Assembly: GCF_003789055.1 (NCBI RefSeq)
Contig: NZ_ML119082.1
Location: 496,001-560,000, forward strand
Direction: 5' to 3'
Length of the DNA: 64,000 nucleotides
DNA from: Histidinibacterium lentulum
GTDB lineage: Bacteria > Pseudomonadota > Alphaproteobacteria > Rhodobacterales > Rhodobacteraceae
Numbering within the stretch: position 1 is the first letter of the stretch; each line of letters begins with the position of its first letter. The notes under the pieces were generated by a model. It was not told the origin of the DNA and searched no databases. It saw only the letters and a list, made by a program, of their open reading frames with translations. Made by a program: the position numbers and the translations under genes. Shown here in pieces: positions 6,994 through 15,956 of the stretch.

Positions 6994-9818
6994 CTTCCGA
7001 GGATAAGGGAATTCGGGTTCCGTTCCAGTGTCCGCGCAAGGCGCTCCACGGCGGTGGCGGCAGCCTGAACCTGCCGGATCGCGCCCCGCAGGTCACGGGC
7101 GAAGGCGCTGTCGCGGTCGAAATCCGTGAAGGTGGCGCCCGCCTGGGTGGCCAGAGACGAAAGCTGATCGGCGAGCGACGGGAGCGAGGCGCTGGCCTCG
7201 GCCAGAGCATCCGCCGCGGCGCGGGCCGAAGAGAGCGTGGCGTTGGCGTTCTCGACCAGCCCGCCCTCGCGCAGCTGCGCGAGGGTGCCGCGCGCCTCGG
7301 CGAGGGTGGCGTTCAGCTCTCCAGGCAGCGCACGGGCACTGTCCTGGGCGAGGATCGCCTCGGCCGCGTCCAGGAGCTCGGTGGTCCGGGAGACGAAATC
7401 CTCGAGCGGCAGCTCCCCCGCCTGTCCCAGCAGCGCCTCCGCCTGCGCCACCACGCCGGGCAGGCCCTCGGCGGCGGTCGCCACGTCGGAGATGGCGCCG
7501 GTCAGCCGTTCGACCGTCTGCGCCTCCTCGATCTCGGCGAGCAGTCCGTTGAGGCGGGTGCTTGCGGTCTGCAGATCGGTGGCAAGTGCCGAGACCTGAC
7601 CTGGCAGCGCCTGCACCTCGTCGCTCTGGGCGATGCCGCGGACGGAAGCGATGGTGGCGCGCAACTCCTCGATCGCGGCGCCCGCCTGTCCGGTCAGCGC
7701 CTGGGTGCTGTCCTGCGCCAGAAGGGCGTCGGCGCGTCCCAGGATCGCGCTCGCGTCGGCGACGAGTTCGTCCAGCGGCAGCTCCCGGGCCTCGGCGATC
7801 AGCGCATTGGCCTCGGCGGTCAGGGCCGGCACGGCGTCGGCGGCGGCGCGGACGCTGTCCACCGTGGCGGTGACCGCCTCGACCGTTCCGGCGGTCTCGA
7901 TCTCCGTCAGCAGCCCGTCGAGGCTGGTGGCGACGCCCGAGAGGTCCGTGGCCAGGGCGGAAATCTGCCCCGGCAGCGCCTGGACCTCCTCGCTGTCGGC
8001 GATGCCCCGGACCGAGGCGAGGGTGCCCCGCAGTTCGGCCAGAGTGGCCTGCACATCCGCCGGCAGAGCCTGCGCTGCCTCTCCGGAAACGAGGCCATCG
8101 GCCGCGGCGACAAGGTCGGAAGCCTGCGCCACAAGGTCTTCGAGCGGCAACTCGCCTGCGCGCGCGAGCAGGCTCTCCGCCTCGGCGACCAGACCGGGCA
8201 GGCTGTCCGCCGCGGTTCCGATGCTTTCGACGGCAGTCGTGATGCGGGTCGCGGCCTCGGCCTCCTCGAGTTCCGCGAGGATCGCGGAGACGCGCGCGCT
8301 CGCTTGCTGCAGTTCCGCGGTCAGGCCGGAGATCCGGCCGGGCAGGCCCTGGGTCTCCTCGCTCTCCGCGATCTGGCGGATCGCGGCGAGGGTGGCGAGC
8401 AGTTCCTCGGGCGACCGCGTGACCGCCTCGCTGGACACCAGGGCCTCGGCGGAGTCGAGAAAGGCGATGGCTTCCTCCAGCAGTTCCTCGACCGGCAGAT
8501 CGTCGATGCGACTGAGAAGGCCCTGGGCTGTGGCGGTGACGTCCGTCACGTCGGGCGGTGCCGTCGGCAGGATCGGATAGGGGTCTGCATCCGTGTCGAG
8601 GCTGGCGGCCTCCGCAAAGGGAATCTGCACCAGTTCGATCTTCAGCCCGCCGGTCAGCAGGCCGGCATTGGTCAGCCGGCCGCGCAGGCCGTCCGCGATC
8701 TCTCCCTCGAGATAGGTGGTCAGATCCGTGTCGGAGGCGCCTGCGCCAAGGCCGAGGCGTTCGGGGTTGATCCGGACCTGCGCCAGCAGCCGCACATCGG
8801 TGTCGCCGAAGCGTTCGGGGTCCACGAGCCCCGAGATCGCCGCGACATCCCCCACCCGCAGACCGCCGAGTTCCACCGGGGCCCCCGCAGAGAGGCCCGA
8901 GAGGTTCTCTTCGAAGATCATCGTGTAGGTGACGCTCAGCCCCTCCCCCGCCACGAGGAAATCGTCCCTTGCGGCGTCCTCGTCGGCGAAGAGCTCGAAG
9001 ACCATGCCCGTCTCCAGCGGCGCGCCGCCGGAGCCCAGAGTCTCGAAGGTCACCCCGCCGGTCAGGAGCGACGCGACGGAGGTGAAATTGAGGCGGGCGC
9101 CGCCGGGACCCACGCTGAAGCTGAACCCCGAGATGTCCCAGAAACGGGTGGACGTGGTGACCAGACCCTCGAACGGCTCGAAGATGACCGCCTCGGTCTC
9201 GACGCCCGTCCCGTCCGGCATGACCTCCGCGCTGTCGATGCGTCCGACCTCGACGCCCTTGAAGAGGATCGGCGTCTCCGCCGTCGGCAGCGCCATGTCC
9301 GACCGGAGGATGAAGGTTGTCCCCTGCTGTTCGGCGCCCAGCAGCGGCGCTTCGTCGAGACCGCGGAAGGACGTCTGCTCCTCGCCCGCGACGCCGTCCC
9401 AGACCCCCTGGATGTAGACGCCGGACAGCACCGTATCGAGACCCGTGACCCCCTGGGCGGACACCTGTGGCCGGACCACCCAGAACCGGGCGCCGTCGTC
9501 GATGTAGGGCGCCATTTCGGGCTCGACCCGGATAGAGACGACGACCTCCTGAAGATCGGCCGAAAAGGCGACCTCCTCCACCAGGCCGACGCCGATGTCG
9601 CGGAAGCGCAGCTCCGTCTCGTCCGCGGTCACGCCTGCCGCGTTCTGAAAGCGGACCTCGATCAGCGGGCCCTGGTCTGCGTAGGTGCGCCAGGCCGTCC
9701 AGAGCGCGATCGCCAGGGCCACGATCGGCACGAGCCAGATCAGCGAGAACGCGGCGGCGCGCCCTTCCTCGACCGGAACCTCGGGCAGGTCGGGAGCGGT
9801 GTCGGGTCTGTCTGTCAC
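6990..9818 (-). CDS. pqiB: PqiB-type MCE protein with long repeat-bearing C-terminus
   Basis: This 942-residue protein has one N-terminal transmembrane helix (SLIWLVPIVALAIALWTAW) followed by three MCE (MlaD) domains to about residue 420. MCE proteins form periplasm-spanning tubes that carry lipids between membranes. E. coli PqiB has about 546 residues. The excess here is a helical, Ala/Leu/Glu-rich region holding tandem repeats with a period close to 123 residues, marked by DLPVEELL, ELPLEDLV, ELPLDELV and ELPLEDFV and by the phrase VQALPGQ. It ends in NPNSLILGR, like many MCE tails. It overlaps its neighbours by 4 bases on both sides. Confidence 0.9.
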   Translation of the reverse strand: MTDRPDTAPDLPEVPVEEGRAAAFSLIWLVPIVALAIALWTAWRTYADQGPLIEVRFQNAAGVTADETELRFRDIGVGLVEEVAFSADLQEVVVSIRVEPEMAPYIDDGARFWVVRPQVSAQGVTGLDTVLSGVYIQGVWDGVAGEEQTSFRGLDEAPLLGAEQQGTTFILRSDMALPTAETPILFKGVEVGRIDSAEVMPDGTGVETEAVIFEPFEGLVTTSTRFWDISGFSFSVGPGGARLNFTSVASLLTGGVTFETLGSGGAPLETGMVFELFADEDAARDDFLVAGEGLSVTYTMIFEENLSGLSAGAPVELGGLRVGDVAAISGLVDPERFGDTDVRLLAQVRINPERLGLGAGASDTDLTTYLEGEIADGLRGRLTNAGLLTGGLKIELVQIPFAEAASLDTDADPYPILPTAPPDVTDVTATAQGLLSRIDDLPVEELLEEAIAFLDSAEALVSSEAVTRSPEELLATLAAIRQIAESEETQGLPGRISGLTAELQQASARVSAILAELEEAEAATRITTAVESIGTAADSLPGLVAEAESLLARAGELPLEDLVAQASDLVAAADGLVSGEAAQALPADVQATLAELRGTLASVRGIADSEEVQALPGQISALATDLSGVATSLDGLLTEIETAGTVEAVTATVDSVRAAADAVPALTAEANALIAEARELPLDELVADASAILGRADALLAQDSTQALTGQAGAAIEELRATIASVRGIAQSDEVQALPGQVSALATDLQTASTRLNGLLAEIEEAQTVERLTGAISDVATAAEGLPGVVAQAEALLGQAGELPLEDFVSRTTELLDAAEAILAQDSARALPGELNATLAEARGTLAQLREGGLVENANATLSSARAAADALAEASASLPSLADQLSSLATQAGATFTDFDRDSAFARDLRGAIRQVQAAATAVERLARTLERNPNSLILGR

Positions 9819-10468
9819 GCGGGGCGGCCCTCGTTCTTGTCCTTGTCCTCATCCTCGCTGTCCCAGATCAGACGCGGATCGAAGGACTGGGCGGACAGCA
9901 TGGTGAAGATCACCGACAGCGCAAAGGTCAGCGCCGCGGGGCCGGGCCGGATCGACGCGACCACGGACAATTGCACCAGCGAGCTCAGGATGGCCACCAC
10001 GAAGACGTCGATCATCGACCATCGGCCAATGAAATCGGTGACTTCGTAAAGCCTGTGACGCTGGCGCGAGCCATGGAGCCAGCCGCGCTGGATCGAGACG
10101 GCGAGATAGGCGATGGCCACGAACTTGCCGACCGGGATCACGACGCTCGCCACCAGCACGATGGCGGCCACGACGAAGTCTCCGTGCCTGGCGATTTCTA
10201 CGGCGCCGCCGACGATGGTGCTGGCGTCGTTCGACAGCAGCGTCTCGGTGATCAGCATCGGGTAGGTATTCGCGGGGATGTAGGCCAGCACCCCCGCGAT
10301 CCACCACGCCCAGACGCGTTGCAGGCTCATCCGGTCGCGCGACTGAAGCCGCGCCCCGCAGCGCGGGCAACGCGCGGGTCCGGGCCGCCAGGCTCTCGCA
10401 CAGCTGCGGCAGGCGATCAGGCCCGCCTCGCGCGCGGTCAGTTGTCCTTTTCGTCGAGCGCGTTCCAT
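9815..10468 (-). CDS. pqiA: PqiA-like membrane protein, second module
   Basis: This 217-residue protein has a zinc-ribbon-like head (CRSCARAWRPGPARCPRCGA, two CxxC pairs) and then about four transmembrane helices starting at VWAWWIAGVLAYIPANTYPM, the hallmark of a PqiA half. In E. coli PqiA both halves are one chain; here they are two genes. I chose the ATG at 10468, which overlaps the upstream gene by 31 bases; a later start would remove part of the zinc ribbon. The 3' end overlaps pqiB by 4 bases. It probably hands lipid to PqiB at the inner membrane. Confidence 0.8.
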   Translation of the reverse strand: MERARRKGQLTAREAGLIACRSCARAWRPGPARCPRCGARLQSRDRMSLQRVWAWWIAGVLAYIPANTYPMLITETLLSNDASTIVGGAVEIARHGDFVVAAIVLVASVVIPVGKFVAIAYLAVSIQRGWLHGSRQRHRLYEVTDFIGRWSMIDVFVVAILSSLVQLSVVASIRPGPAALTFALSVIFTMLSAQSFDPRLIWDSEDEDKDKNEGRPA

Positions 10469-11073
10469 ACCGACCAGGTGCACATGTAGGCATCGTTGAT
10501 GATGACGATCACGACAAGCAGCGCGAACATCCAGAAGGCCGGCCCGAAATCGAGCTGGGCGAGGTCCGCCACCTTCACCAGCGCCACGGCGCAGCCGAGC
10601 GCGAAGATCTCCGTCATCGCCCAGGGCCGCATCTGCTGCGACAGACGAAAGGCCCGACGGGCCTGCGGAAGCGGTGCCTTGCCCACCGTGAGAGGCCCGA
10701 GCACATAGAGCAGCAGGAGCGTACGCAGAAGCGGCACGAGCACGATCGTGGCGACGGTGGCCACCGAGACGAAGACCAGCGTACCGGACCGGAAGCTGGT
10801 GGCCACGTCGAGAAGCGACGCTCGGTTGCCGAGGCCCGCGGCGTGGATCTCGAGGAAGGGAAAGAAGGCGGCGGCGGTCACGAGGATCGTCACGGACAGC
10901 GTCAGCGCCACGATCCGGAGGCTCGTCGCGCTGCGCGGAGCGATCAGCACCCGGTGGCACCTCTGACACACCGCGCGGCCGCCCTCGGCGGGCATGCGAG
11001 CCCGGTAGAGCGCATCGCAGGTCGGGCAGGCGATGTAGTCCTCGCTGTCGTTGGGTATGGGCTGGTCCGTCAC
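10438..11073 (-). CDS. pqiA: PqiA-like membrane protein, first module
   Basis: This 211-residue protein begins with a zinc-ribbon motif (YIACPTCDALYR and AVCQRCHRVLI) followed by about four membrane helices including FPFLEIHAAGLGNRASLLD, typical of PqiA. The start codon is GTG at 11073, supported by AAGGAG about 9 bases upstream. It is the first gene of the pqi operon. The 68-base gap to the ABC transporter contains no convincing terminator. Confidence 0.82.
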   Translation of the reverse strand: MTDQPIPNDSEDYIACPTCDALYRARMPAEGGRAVCQRCHRVLIAPRSATSLRIVALTLSVTILVTAAAFFPFLEIHAAGLGNRASLLDVATSFRSGTLVFVSVATVATIVLVPLLRTLLLLYVLGPLTVGKAPLPQARRAFRLSQQMRPWAMTEIFALGCAVALVKVADLAQLDFGPAFWMFALLVVIVIINDAYMCTWSVWNALDEKDN

Positions 11074-11141
11074 GCGGCGATCTCCTTGAATGGTCTACCT
11101 AGCCTCCCGCGGCGGGAAGCAAAATAGGCCGCTCTACCCTC

Positions 11142-11873
11142 TCAGAGAACGCGCGACAGGAATGCCCGGGTCCGCTGCTGGCTCGGAGCGGAGAACAGGC
11201 TCGACGGCGGGCCCTGTTCGAGGATCACGCCGCCGTCGAGAAAGCAGACCTTGTCGGCGAGTTCCCGGGCAAAGCCCATCTCGTGGGTGGCGAGGATCAT
11301 CGTCATCCCGTCCCGGTGCAATTGCCGCAGCACGTCGAGCACCTCGCCCACCAGTTCGGGATCGAGCGCCGAGGTGATCTCGTCGAAGAGCATGATCTCT
11401 GGCTCCATCGCCAGAGCACGGATGATCGCGACCCGCTGCTGCTGCCCGCCGGACAGCTGATCGGGATAATGGTCCATGCGGTCCGCGAGCCCGAAGCGCC
11501 GGAAGAGCGCCGTCACGGGCCCCATCAGCGCCGCCCGGTCGCGACCGTGAACGCGGCGGGGCGCGAGCATGGCGTTCTCCGCCGCGGTCATGTGCGGAAA
11601 GAGGTTGTAGGACTGGAACACGATCCCGATGCGCCGCCGCACGGGCCGCGGATCGAGGCCCGGTTCCGCGATGTCCACCCCGTCGAGGCGGATGGTGCCG
11701 TCGTCCACGGGTTCGAGCAGGTTGATGCATCGCAGGAGCGTGGACTTGCCCGATCCCGACGCGCCGATCAGACAGACCATCTCTCCCTCGCCCACGTCGA
11801 GGTCGATGCCACGGATCACCTCGGTGTCCCCGAAGCTCTTGCGCACGCCGCGCAGGCTCAGCTTCCCGGTCAT
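11142..11873 (-). CDS. Polar amino acid ABC transporter ATP-binding protein
   Basis: This 243-residue cytoplasmic ATPase is of the GlnQ/HisP type. It shows Walker A (GASGSGKST), the Q-loop (VFQSYNLFPHMTAAENA), the ABC signature (LSGGQQQR), Walker B (IMLFDEITSALD) and the switch histidine (ATHEMGFA). It is the last gene of a binding protein, permease, ATPase operon and overlaps the permease gene by 4 bases. The substrate class (polar amino acid or opine) is inferred from the family. Confidence 0.9.
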   Translation of the reverse strand: MTGKLSLRGVRKSFGDTEVIRGIDLDVGEGEMVCLIGASGSGKSTLLRCINLLEPVDDGTIRLDGVDIAEPGLDPRPVRRRIGIVFQSYNLFPHMTAAENAMLAPRRVHGRDRAALMGPVTALFRRFGLADRMDHYPDQLSGGQQQRVAIIRALAMEPEIMLFDEITSALDPELVGEVLDVLRQLHRDGMTMILATHEMGFARELADKVCFLDGGVILEQGPPSSLFSAPSQQRTRAFLSRVL

Positions 11874-12724
11874 CGCTGGCGCCGGCGCTGCCGGTTCAGG
11901 AGGTAGTCCGCATAGCGCGTCGCGGGGATGGTGATGGCGAGAAAGATCAGCGCGGCGCCGACATAGGGCGTGAAATTCGCCATCAGCGACTTGTAGACCC
12001 CCGCCTGGCGGAAGATCTCCACCGGCCCGATGAACGACAGCAGCGCCACGTCCTTCTGCAGGGCGATGAGCAGGTTCATGTTCGCGGGCATCACGTTGCG
12101 CAGCGCCTGGGGCAGGACGACATAGCGCATCGTGTCGGCCTCGGAGAGCCCGAGCGAGGCCGCCGCCGACCGCTGGCTCTGATGGATCGAGTCGATGCCC
12201 GAGCGGATCACCTCCGCGACATAGGCGGAATAGACGAGGATCAGCGCGAGCGAGCCCCAGATATAAGGGCTGTTCCAGGGGCGCGGCAGGCCGAGACCGG
12301 GGATGCCGAAGCCGATCAGATAGACCACGAGGATCACCGGCAGGCCGCGGAAGATATCGGTATAGACCGCACCGAACATCCGCAGCGGAAAGAGCGCCGG
12401 AGAGCGCACGTCCCGGCACAGCGCGATGGCGAGACCTGTCAGCGCGATCAGCGGAGCGCACCAGGCGAAGATGGCGATGTCGAGCAGGAACGCATTCAGG
12501 AGCCCCGGGAAGGTGCGGGCAAAGACCTCTGCGTCGAAGAAGCTGCGCTTGACCGCCTCCCAGCCGGGGGCCATCGGCACCAGCACCACCACCGCGAGCA
12601 GCACCGCCGCGGTCGAGAGCGCAGCGACCGTCGTGGAGCGCCGGCGCACCCGCGCCTCATAGGTGGCGCGTCGGGTGGGCCTTACCGCCGGTGCGGCGGA
12701 GACGGTTCCGTGGGTCTCGGTCAT
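11870..12724 (-). CDS. Polar amino acid ABC transporter permease
   Basis: This 284-residue permease is of the HisM/GlnP type. A 30-residue basic cytoplasmic leader precedes about six membrane helices. The EAA loop that docks with the ATPase is present as AASLGLSEADTMRYVVLPQA. Many relatives work as a pair of different permeases; only one is encoded here, so it may form a homodimer. A strong hairpin separates it from the upstream binding-protein gene. Confidence 0.9.
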   Translation of the reverse strand: MTETHGTVSAAPAVRPTRRATYEARVRRRSTTVAALSTAAVLLAVVVLVPMAPGWEAVKRSFFDAEVFARTFPGLLNAFLLDIAIFAWCAPLIALTGLAIALCRDVRSPALFPLRMFGAVYTDIFRGLPVILVVYLIGFGIPGLGLPRPWNSPYIWGSLALILVYSAYVAEVIRSGIDSIHQSQRSAAASLGLSEADTMRYVVLPQALRNVMPANMNLLIALQKDVALLSFIGPVEIFRQAGVYKSLMANFTPYVGAALIFLAITIPATRYADYLLNRQRRRQR

Positions 12725-12741
12725 GTCGCTCCGGATGTCGG

Positions 12742-12765
12742 GGCGCGCGGTCGAGACCGCGCGCC
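12742..12765 (-). other. Intercistronic hairpin downstream of binding-protein gene
   Basis: A perfect 10-bp GC stem (GGCGCGCGGT / ACCGCGCGCC) with a 4-base loop lies between the stop of the binding protein and the permease start. There is no T-tract. Such structures usually protect the binding-protein mRNA and lower downstream expression, which fits the higher stoichiometry of binding proteins. Confidence 0.6.
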
Positions 12766-12773
12766 TTCGTCGG

Positions 12774-13601
12774 TTACTGGATCACCGGAACACCGGTGGC
12801 GTCCTGAAGCCACTGGGCCTCGATCGCGGCGAGCGTGCCGCTTTCGGTCAGTTCGGTCATGGCGGCGTCCACGCATTCCTTGAGCGGGCTGCCCTCTTCC
12901 ATCAGGAGGCCGAACTGGTCGGGGCTTTCGGTACGGTCCGCCGGGAACTGGCCGAGGATCTTGCCCCCGTCAACCACGACGGCCGAAAGATACAACGCGG
13001 TGGGCAAGTCGAAGAGCGCGGCATCGATCTGCCCCGCCTGCATCGCGGCAGTCACGTCGGCATTGTCTCCATAGAGGAGCGGGTCGGAGTTCGGCGCGAT
13101 GAGGTCCATCAGGATCGGCATGGCGGTGGTGCCCGCCATCGCACCCCATCGCAGGTCCTTCATCCCGGCAATTTCCGGCGTCGCGCCGGTCTCTTCGACC
13201 ACGCCCTCGGTAGTCAGCACCGCCATGGCGGAGGAGTAGTAGGGGAGCGAGAAGTCGACCATGCGGTCGCGGTCCTCGGTGATCGAGTACTGCTGCATGT
13301 TGAAGTCGAAGTTCTTGGCGCCCGGCTGGATCGCCTCGTCGAAGGAGGTGCGCACCCACTGCACCTGCTCGGGCGCAAAGCCCATGGCCTCGGCGATGGC
13401 ATAGGCCACCGCGGCCTCGAAGCCCTCGCCGCTTTCGGGCGCGTCGTTCAGCACCCAAGGATAGAAGGCCGGGTTTCCGGTGGCGATGGTCAGCATGCCC
13501 TCTTCGAGGGTCTTGCCGGCGGCGCAGGCGCCGTGATCGGCGGCCAAGGCGCCGGTCGCTGCAAGGCAGGCGATGGTAATGGCAGACGTGACGATCTTCA
13601 T
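12774..13601 (-). CDS. Periplasmic amino acid-binding protein of ABC transporter
   Basis: This 275-residue extracellular solute-binding protein (family 3) has a cleavable signal (MKIVTSAITIACLAATGALA, cut near AADHG). The mature protein carries typical segments such as EGFEAAVAYAIAEAMG and DFSLPYYSSAMAVL. GGAGAGGAC precedes the ATG at 13601 at good spacing. It is the first gene of the transporter operon. No matching sigma-EcfG promoter faces it. Confidence 0.9.
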   Translation of the reverse strand: MKIVTSAITIACLAATGALAADHGACAAGKTLEEGMLTIATGNPAFYPWVLNDAPESGEGFEAAVAYAIAEAMGFAPEQVQWVRTSFDEAIQPGAKNFDFNMQQYSITEDRDRMVDFSLPYYSSAMAVLTTEGVVEETGATPEIAGMKDLRWGAMAGTTAMPILMDLIAPNSDPLLYGDNADVTAAMQAGQIDAALFDLPTALYLSAVVVDGGKILGQFPADRTESPDQFGLLMEEGSPLKECVDAAMTELTESGTLAAIEAQWLQDATGVPVIQ

Positions 13602-13748
13602 GGCTCGGTGTCCTCTCCCGTCGAGACGGACACACGTTCCGCATCCGCGCGGCCAATGTCCAGAGCCCGCGCTGCGGCGCCGGCGCAGGCGGAGGCGCAG
13701 CGCCCGGATTCTGTGCGGCAGGATGCCGCCGAGGCCATGGCGGCAGAG

Positions 13749-13774
13749 GGAACAAACCCCCTTGACCGGGCCTT
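13749..13774 (+). promoter_or_regulatory. Weak sigma-EcfG-like promoter
   Basis: GGAAC-N17-CCTT lies about 90 bases upstream of the STAS-like gene. The first ten bases (GGAACAAACC) equal the phyR/nepR promoter arm, but the -10 differs from CGTT at one position. The rest of the 260-base region 13602-13861 holds no other clear signal. Confidence 0.4.
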
Positions 13775-13861
13775 GAGGGAGCAACGGAGGGGGCGGCCGC
13801 CCGTGCCGACCGCGCAGGAGCCGCACCCTTCCCAGACCGATCAGACGTTCGTCCGGAGGAC

Positions 13862-14248
13862 ATGATGGACAGTGCCCATATCCAACCCTTCGACACCGGT
13901 CTGCCGGCGACCTGCGGTTTCCGGATTGCCGGCAAGGTCACCCGGACCGACATGTCCGCGATGGCCGAGCGGGTGCTCGAGGCCTTCGACAGGCACGACA
14001 AGATCGACATGCTGCTGGTCTTCGACCGCTACGACGGCTCCGAGACCGGTGCCAGCCTGTCGACCGACGCGATCAAGGCACAGACCGCGTCGCTCTGGAA
14101 CGTCCGCGCCTATGTCACCGCCGGGGCACCCGAAGGCGCCGGCGAGATGGTCGAGACGATGGGGAGGCTCATCCCCGTCGACGCGAAGAGCTTTCCCACC
14201 GAGCGAGAGGCCATGGCCTATCTCGCCTCCCTTCATCCCCTGTCCTGA
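13862..14248 (+). CDS. SpoIIAA-like (STAS/DUF3478) protein
   Basis: This protein has 128 residues, or 127 if the second ATG at 13865 is used; that start has the better distance to the GGAGGA at 13855. The pattern MSAMAERVLEAFDRHDKIDMLLVFDRYDG matches the SpoIIAA-like STAS fold (DUF3478), which lacks the phosphorylated serine of true anti-anti-sigma factors. The function is unknown. It heads a run of small envelope proteins and may be stress-regulated. Confidence 0.7.
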   Translation: MMDSAHIQPFDTGLPATCGFRIAGKVTRTDMSAMAERVLEAFDRHDKIDMLLVFDRYDGSETGASLSTDAIKAQTASLWNVRAYVTAGAPEGAGEMVETMGRLIPVDAKSFPTEREAMAYLASLHPLS

Positions 14249-14256
14249 GGTTACCC

Positions 14257-14325
14257 ATGAGAAGCATCTTCTACATCATCGGCGTCGTCGTCGTGGTTCT
14301 GGCGGTCCTGCAACTCGTCGCCTGA
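14257..14325 (+). CDS. Tiny 22-residue single-pass membrane protein
   Basis: The product MRSIFYIIGVVVVVLAVLQLVA is one hydrophobic helix with a basic N-terminus. GAGG lies 7 bases before the ATG, and the gene begins 8 bases after the STAS-like stop. It resembles short inner membrane peptides seen beside stress genes in alphaproteobacteria, but I cannot assign a function. It falls below the usual length cut-off of gene finders. Confidence 0.6.
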   Translation: MRSIFYIIGVVVVVLAVLQLVA

Positions 14326-14377
14326 CCAAGCCGACCCCCTGCCCCTTTCTTCACGAACTATCCCAGAGGAGACGATC

Positions 14378-14980
14378 ATGGCCAACGAGAGTCCCGCCAA
14401 GGAAGCCCAGCATGCGGCCGAACAGGCTGCCGCCGAGGGGCGCCGCGCCGGGCAGGCCGCCCGCGACGAGATGCAGGGCATGAAGCACGAGGCGACCGGC
14501 CGCATGGATGCCGCGAAGGAGCGCGTCCGCGATGCGGCCGACGAGCGCCTCCGTGCCACGACCGCGACCGGCGCCGAGCAGGTTGAGCGCACGGCCCGCG
14601 CCTTCGAGGATGCGGCCGGCGAATACCGCGAGGGCAGCATGCCCAGCGAGGCGCTGCATCGCGTCTCCGGCTTTCTCGAGGACACGGCCCGCGATCTGCG
14701 CAATGCCGATCTCGAAACCGTCACCGGCGAGGTGAGCCGTTTTGCCCGGCGCAATCCGGCGCTTTTCGTGGCCGGCGCCGCGGCGGTCGGTTTCGCGGCC
14801 GCCCGCCTTCTCCGCGCGGGCGATGCCGACATGCGCGACGAGGACGACGACTGGGAGACCGCCGCGCCTGCCCCCCCTGCGGCCTCCCGGTCGAGCGGCG
14901 CCGCGGCCGAGCCGGGCGCTGCGGCCCACGGCGCGACGGGCACCACCAGGACACCGGACGAGCCTGGAGGTGCCGCATGA
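14378..14980 (+). CDS. Alanine-rich membrane-anchored protein
   Basis: The protein has 200 residues. Residues 1-120 are Ala/Glu/Arg-rich and predicted amphipathic helix, similar to nutrient-stress or LEA-like helical proteins. A single transmembrane helix follows (NPALFVAGAAAVGFAAARLL), then a Pro/Ala/acidic tail. GGAG precedes the ATG. It overlaps the holin-family gene by 4 bases and with it and the DUF3618 gene forms the module often found together in alphaproteobacteria. The biochemical role is unknown. Confidence 0.7.
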   Translation: MANESPAKEAQHAAEQAAAEGRRAGQAARDEMQGMKHEATGRMDAAKERVRDAADERLRATTATGAEQVERTARAFEDAAGEYREGSMPSEALHRVSGFLEDTARDLRNADLETVTGEVSRFARRNPALFVAGAAAVGFAAARLLRAGDADMRDEDDDWETAAPAPPAASRSSGAAAEPGAAAHGATGTTRTPDEPGGAA

Positions 14981-15396
14981 GCACGACCGGTGACATGCAT
15001 CGGGAGCGGACGACCGGCGAGTCTTCGGCGTCGCTCCTGTCGGAGGCGCTGACCCGCGCGACGTCGCTCTTTCGCAAAGAGATCGACTTGGCGCGGGCCG
15101 AACTCGACAGCAGCCTGCAGGCCGCCTTTCTCGGGATCGGTCTGATCGTCGCAGCCGTGGTGATCTCGCTGACGGCGCTGAACGTCCTGTCGGCAGCGCT
15201 GGTGGCCGCGCTGGTCGAGGCCGGTCTGGAGACGGGCTGGGCGTCGCTCGCGGTCGGCGTCGCCTTCGCGGTGATCGCGGCCATCCTGGCCATGATGGGC
15301 GCGCGCAAGCTGAAATCCGTCACGCTCGGTCCGCAGCGGGTCGCAGACAACGTCAAGGCCGACGTGGCGATGGTGAGGGAGCGGGTCAGTGACTGA
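14977..15396 (+). CDS. Phage holin family (DUF1469) membrane protein
   Basis: This 139-residue protein starts with a helical segment SEALTRATSLFRKEIDLARA followed by two transmembrane helices (about 45-70 and 80-105), the layout of the actinobacterial phage holin-like DUF1469 family. Despite the family name, chromosomal copies next to DUF3618 are envelope proteins of unknown role. It overlaps the genes on both sides (4 and 8 bases). Confidence 0.75.
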   Translation: MSTTGDMHRERTTGESSASLLSEALTRATSLFRKEIDLARAELDSSLQAAFLGIGLIVAAVVISLTALNVLSAALVAALVEAGLETGWASLAVGVAFAVIAAILAMMGARKLKSVTLGPQRVADNVKADVAMVRERVSD

Positions 15397-15937
15397 GCAG
15401 AAACCCGAGCAGATCGAACGCGAGATCGAGGACGAGCGCCGGTCTCTGGCACACACGCTCGACCGGCTGCAGGCACGGTTCACCCCCGAGGCTCTGGTGC
15501 AGAGGGCGGAGGACCGGCTCCGCGACGATGGCGGCGCCTTGATGAAGGGCCTGCAGCGGCGGATCGCGGCCAACCCGGTGGCAACCGCGGTAACGACGGC
15601 CGGGCTGGCGTGGCTGCTCTTCGGCCCGACGAAGGACGAACAGCGCGCGTGGCGGATGCGGCACGGGACCGTGCCTCGGGGCGCGGCCTTCGAGCGGCAC
15701 CGCGCGCGGGCGGCGGCGTGGCTGCTGTCGCACGATCCCGACCCGGACCGGAGCCTGCGGCTGGCGCGGGACAAGGTGGCACCGGAAGTGGCCGAGATGA
15801 TCGACCGGCTGGAGTTCGGCACCGACGACATGCCGCCCGAGGAGCGGGCGCGGGTTCGCCGGGCGCGGCTGCGGGCGATCTCGAGCCGGATGGCGGCCCG
15901 GCGGATGCGGGGCAGGCGGCAGCCGGCACGGATCTGA
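15389..15937 (+). CDS. DUF3618 domain protein
   Basis: This 182-residue protein has the DUF3618 N-terminus EQIEREIEDERRSLAHTLDR, which predicts a coiled helix, followed by a hydrophobic stretch ANPVATAVTTAGLAWLLFG and a basic C-terminal region. It is the last gene of the STAS/holin/DUF3618 run and ends before a good terminator. The function is unknown. Confidence 0.75.
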   Translation: MTEQKPEQIEREIEDERRSLAHTLDRLQARFTPEALVQRAEDRLRDDGGALMKGLQRRIAANPVATAVTTAGLAWLLFGPTKDEQRAWRMRHGTVPRGAAFERHRARAAAWLLSHDPDPDRSLRLARDKVAPEVAEMIDRLEFGTDDMPPEERARVRRARLRAISSRMAARRMRGRRQPARI

Positions 15938-15956
15938 AGGACGGAGCTGACGGAAG

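Noticed and set aside
6897-10049. 1050-codon plus-strand open frame across pqiB
   Set aside because: It is the antisense of the repeat region; its apparent repeats mirror those of PqiB.
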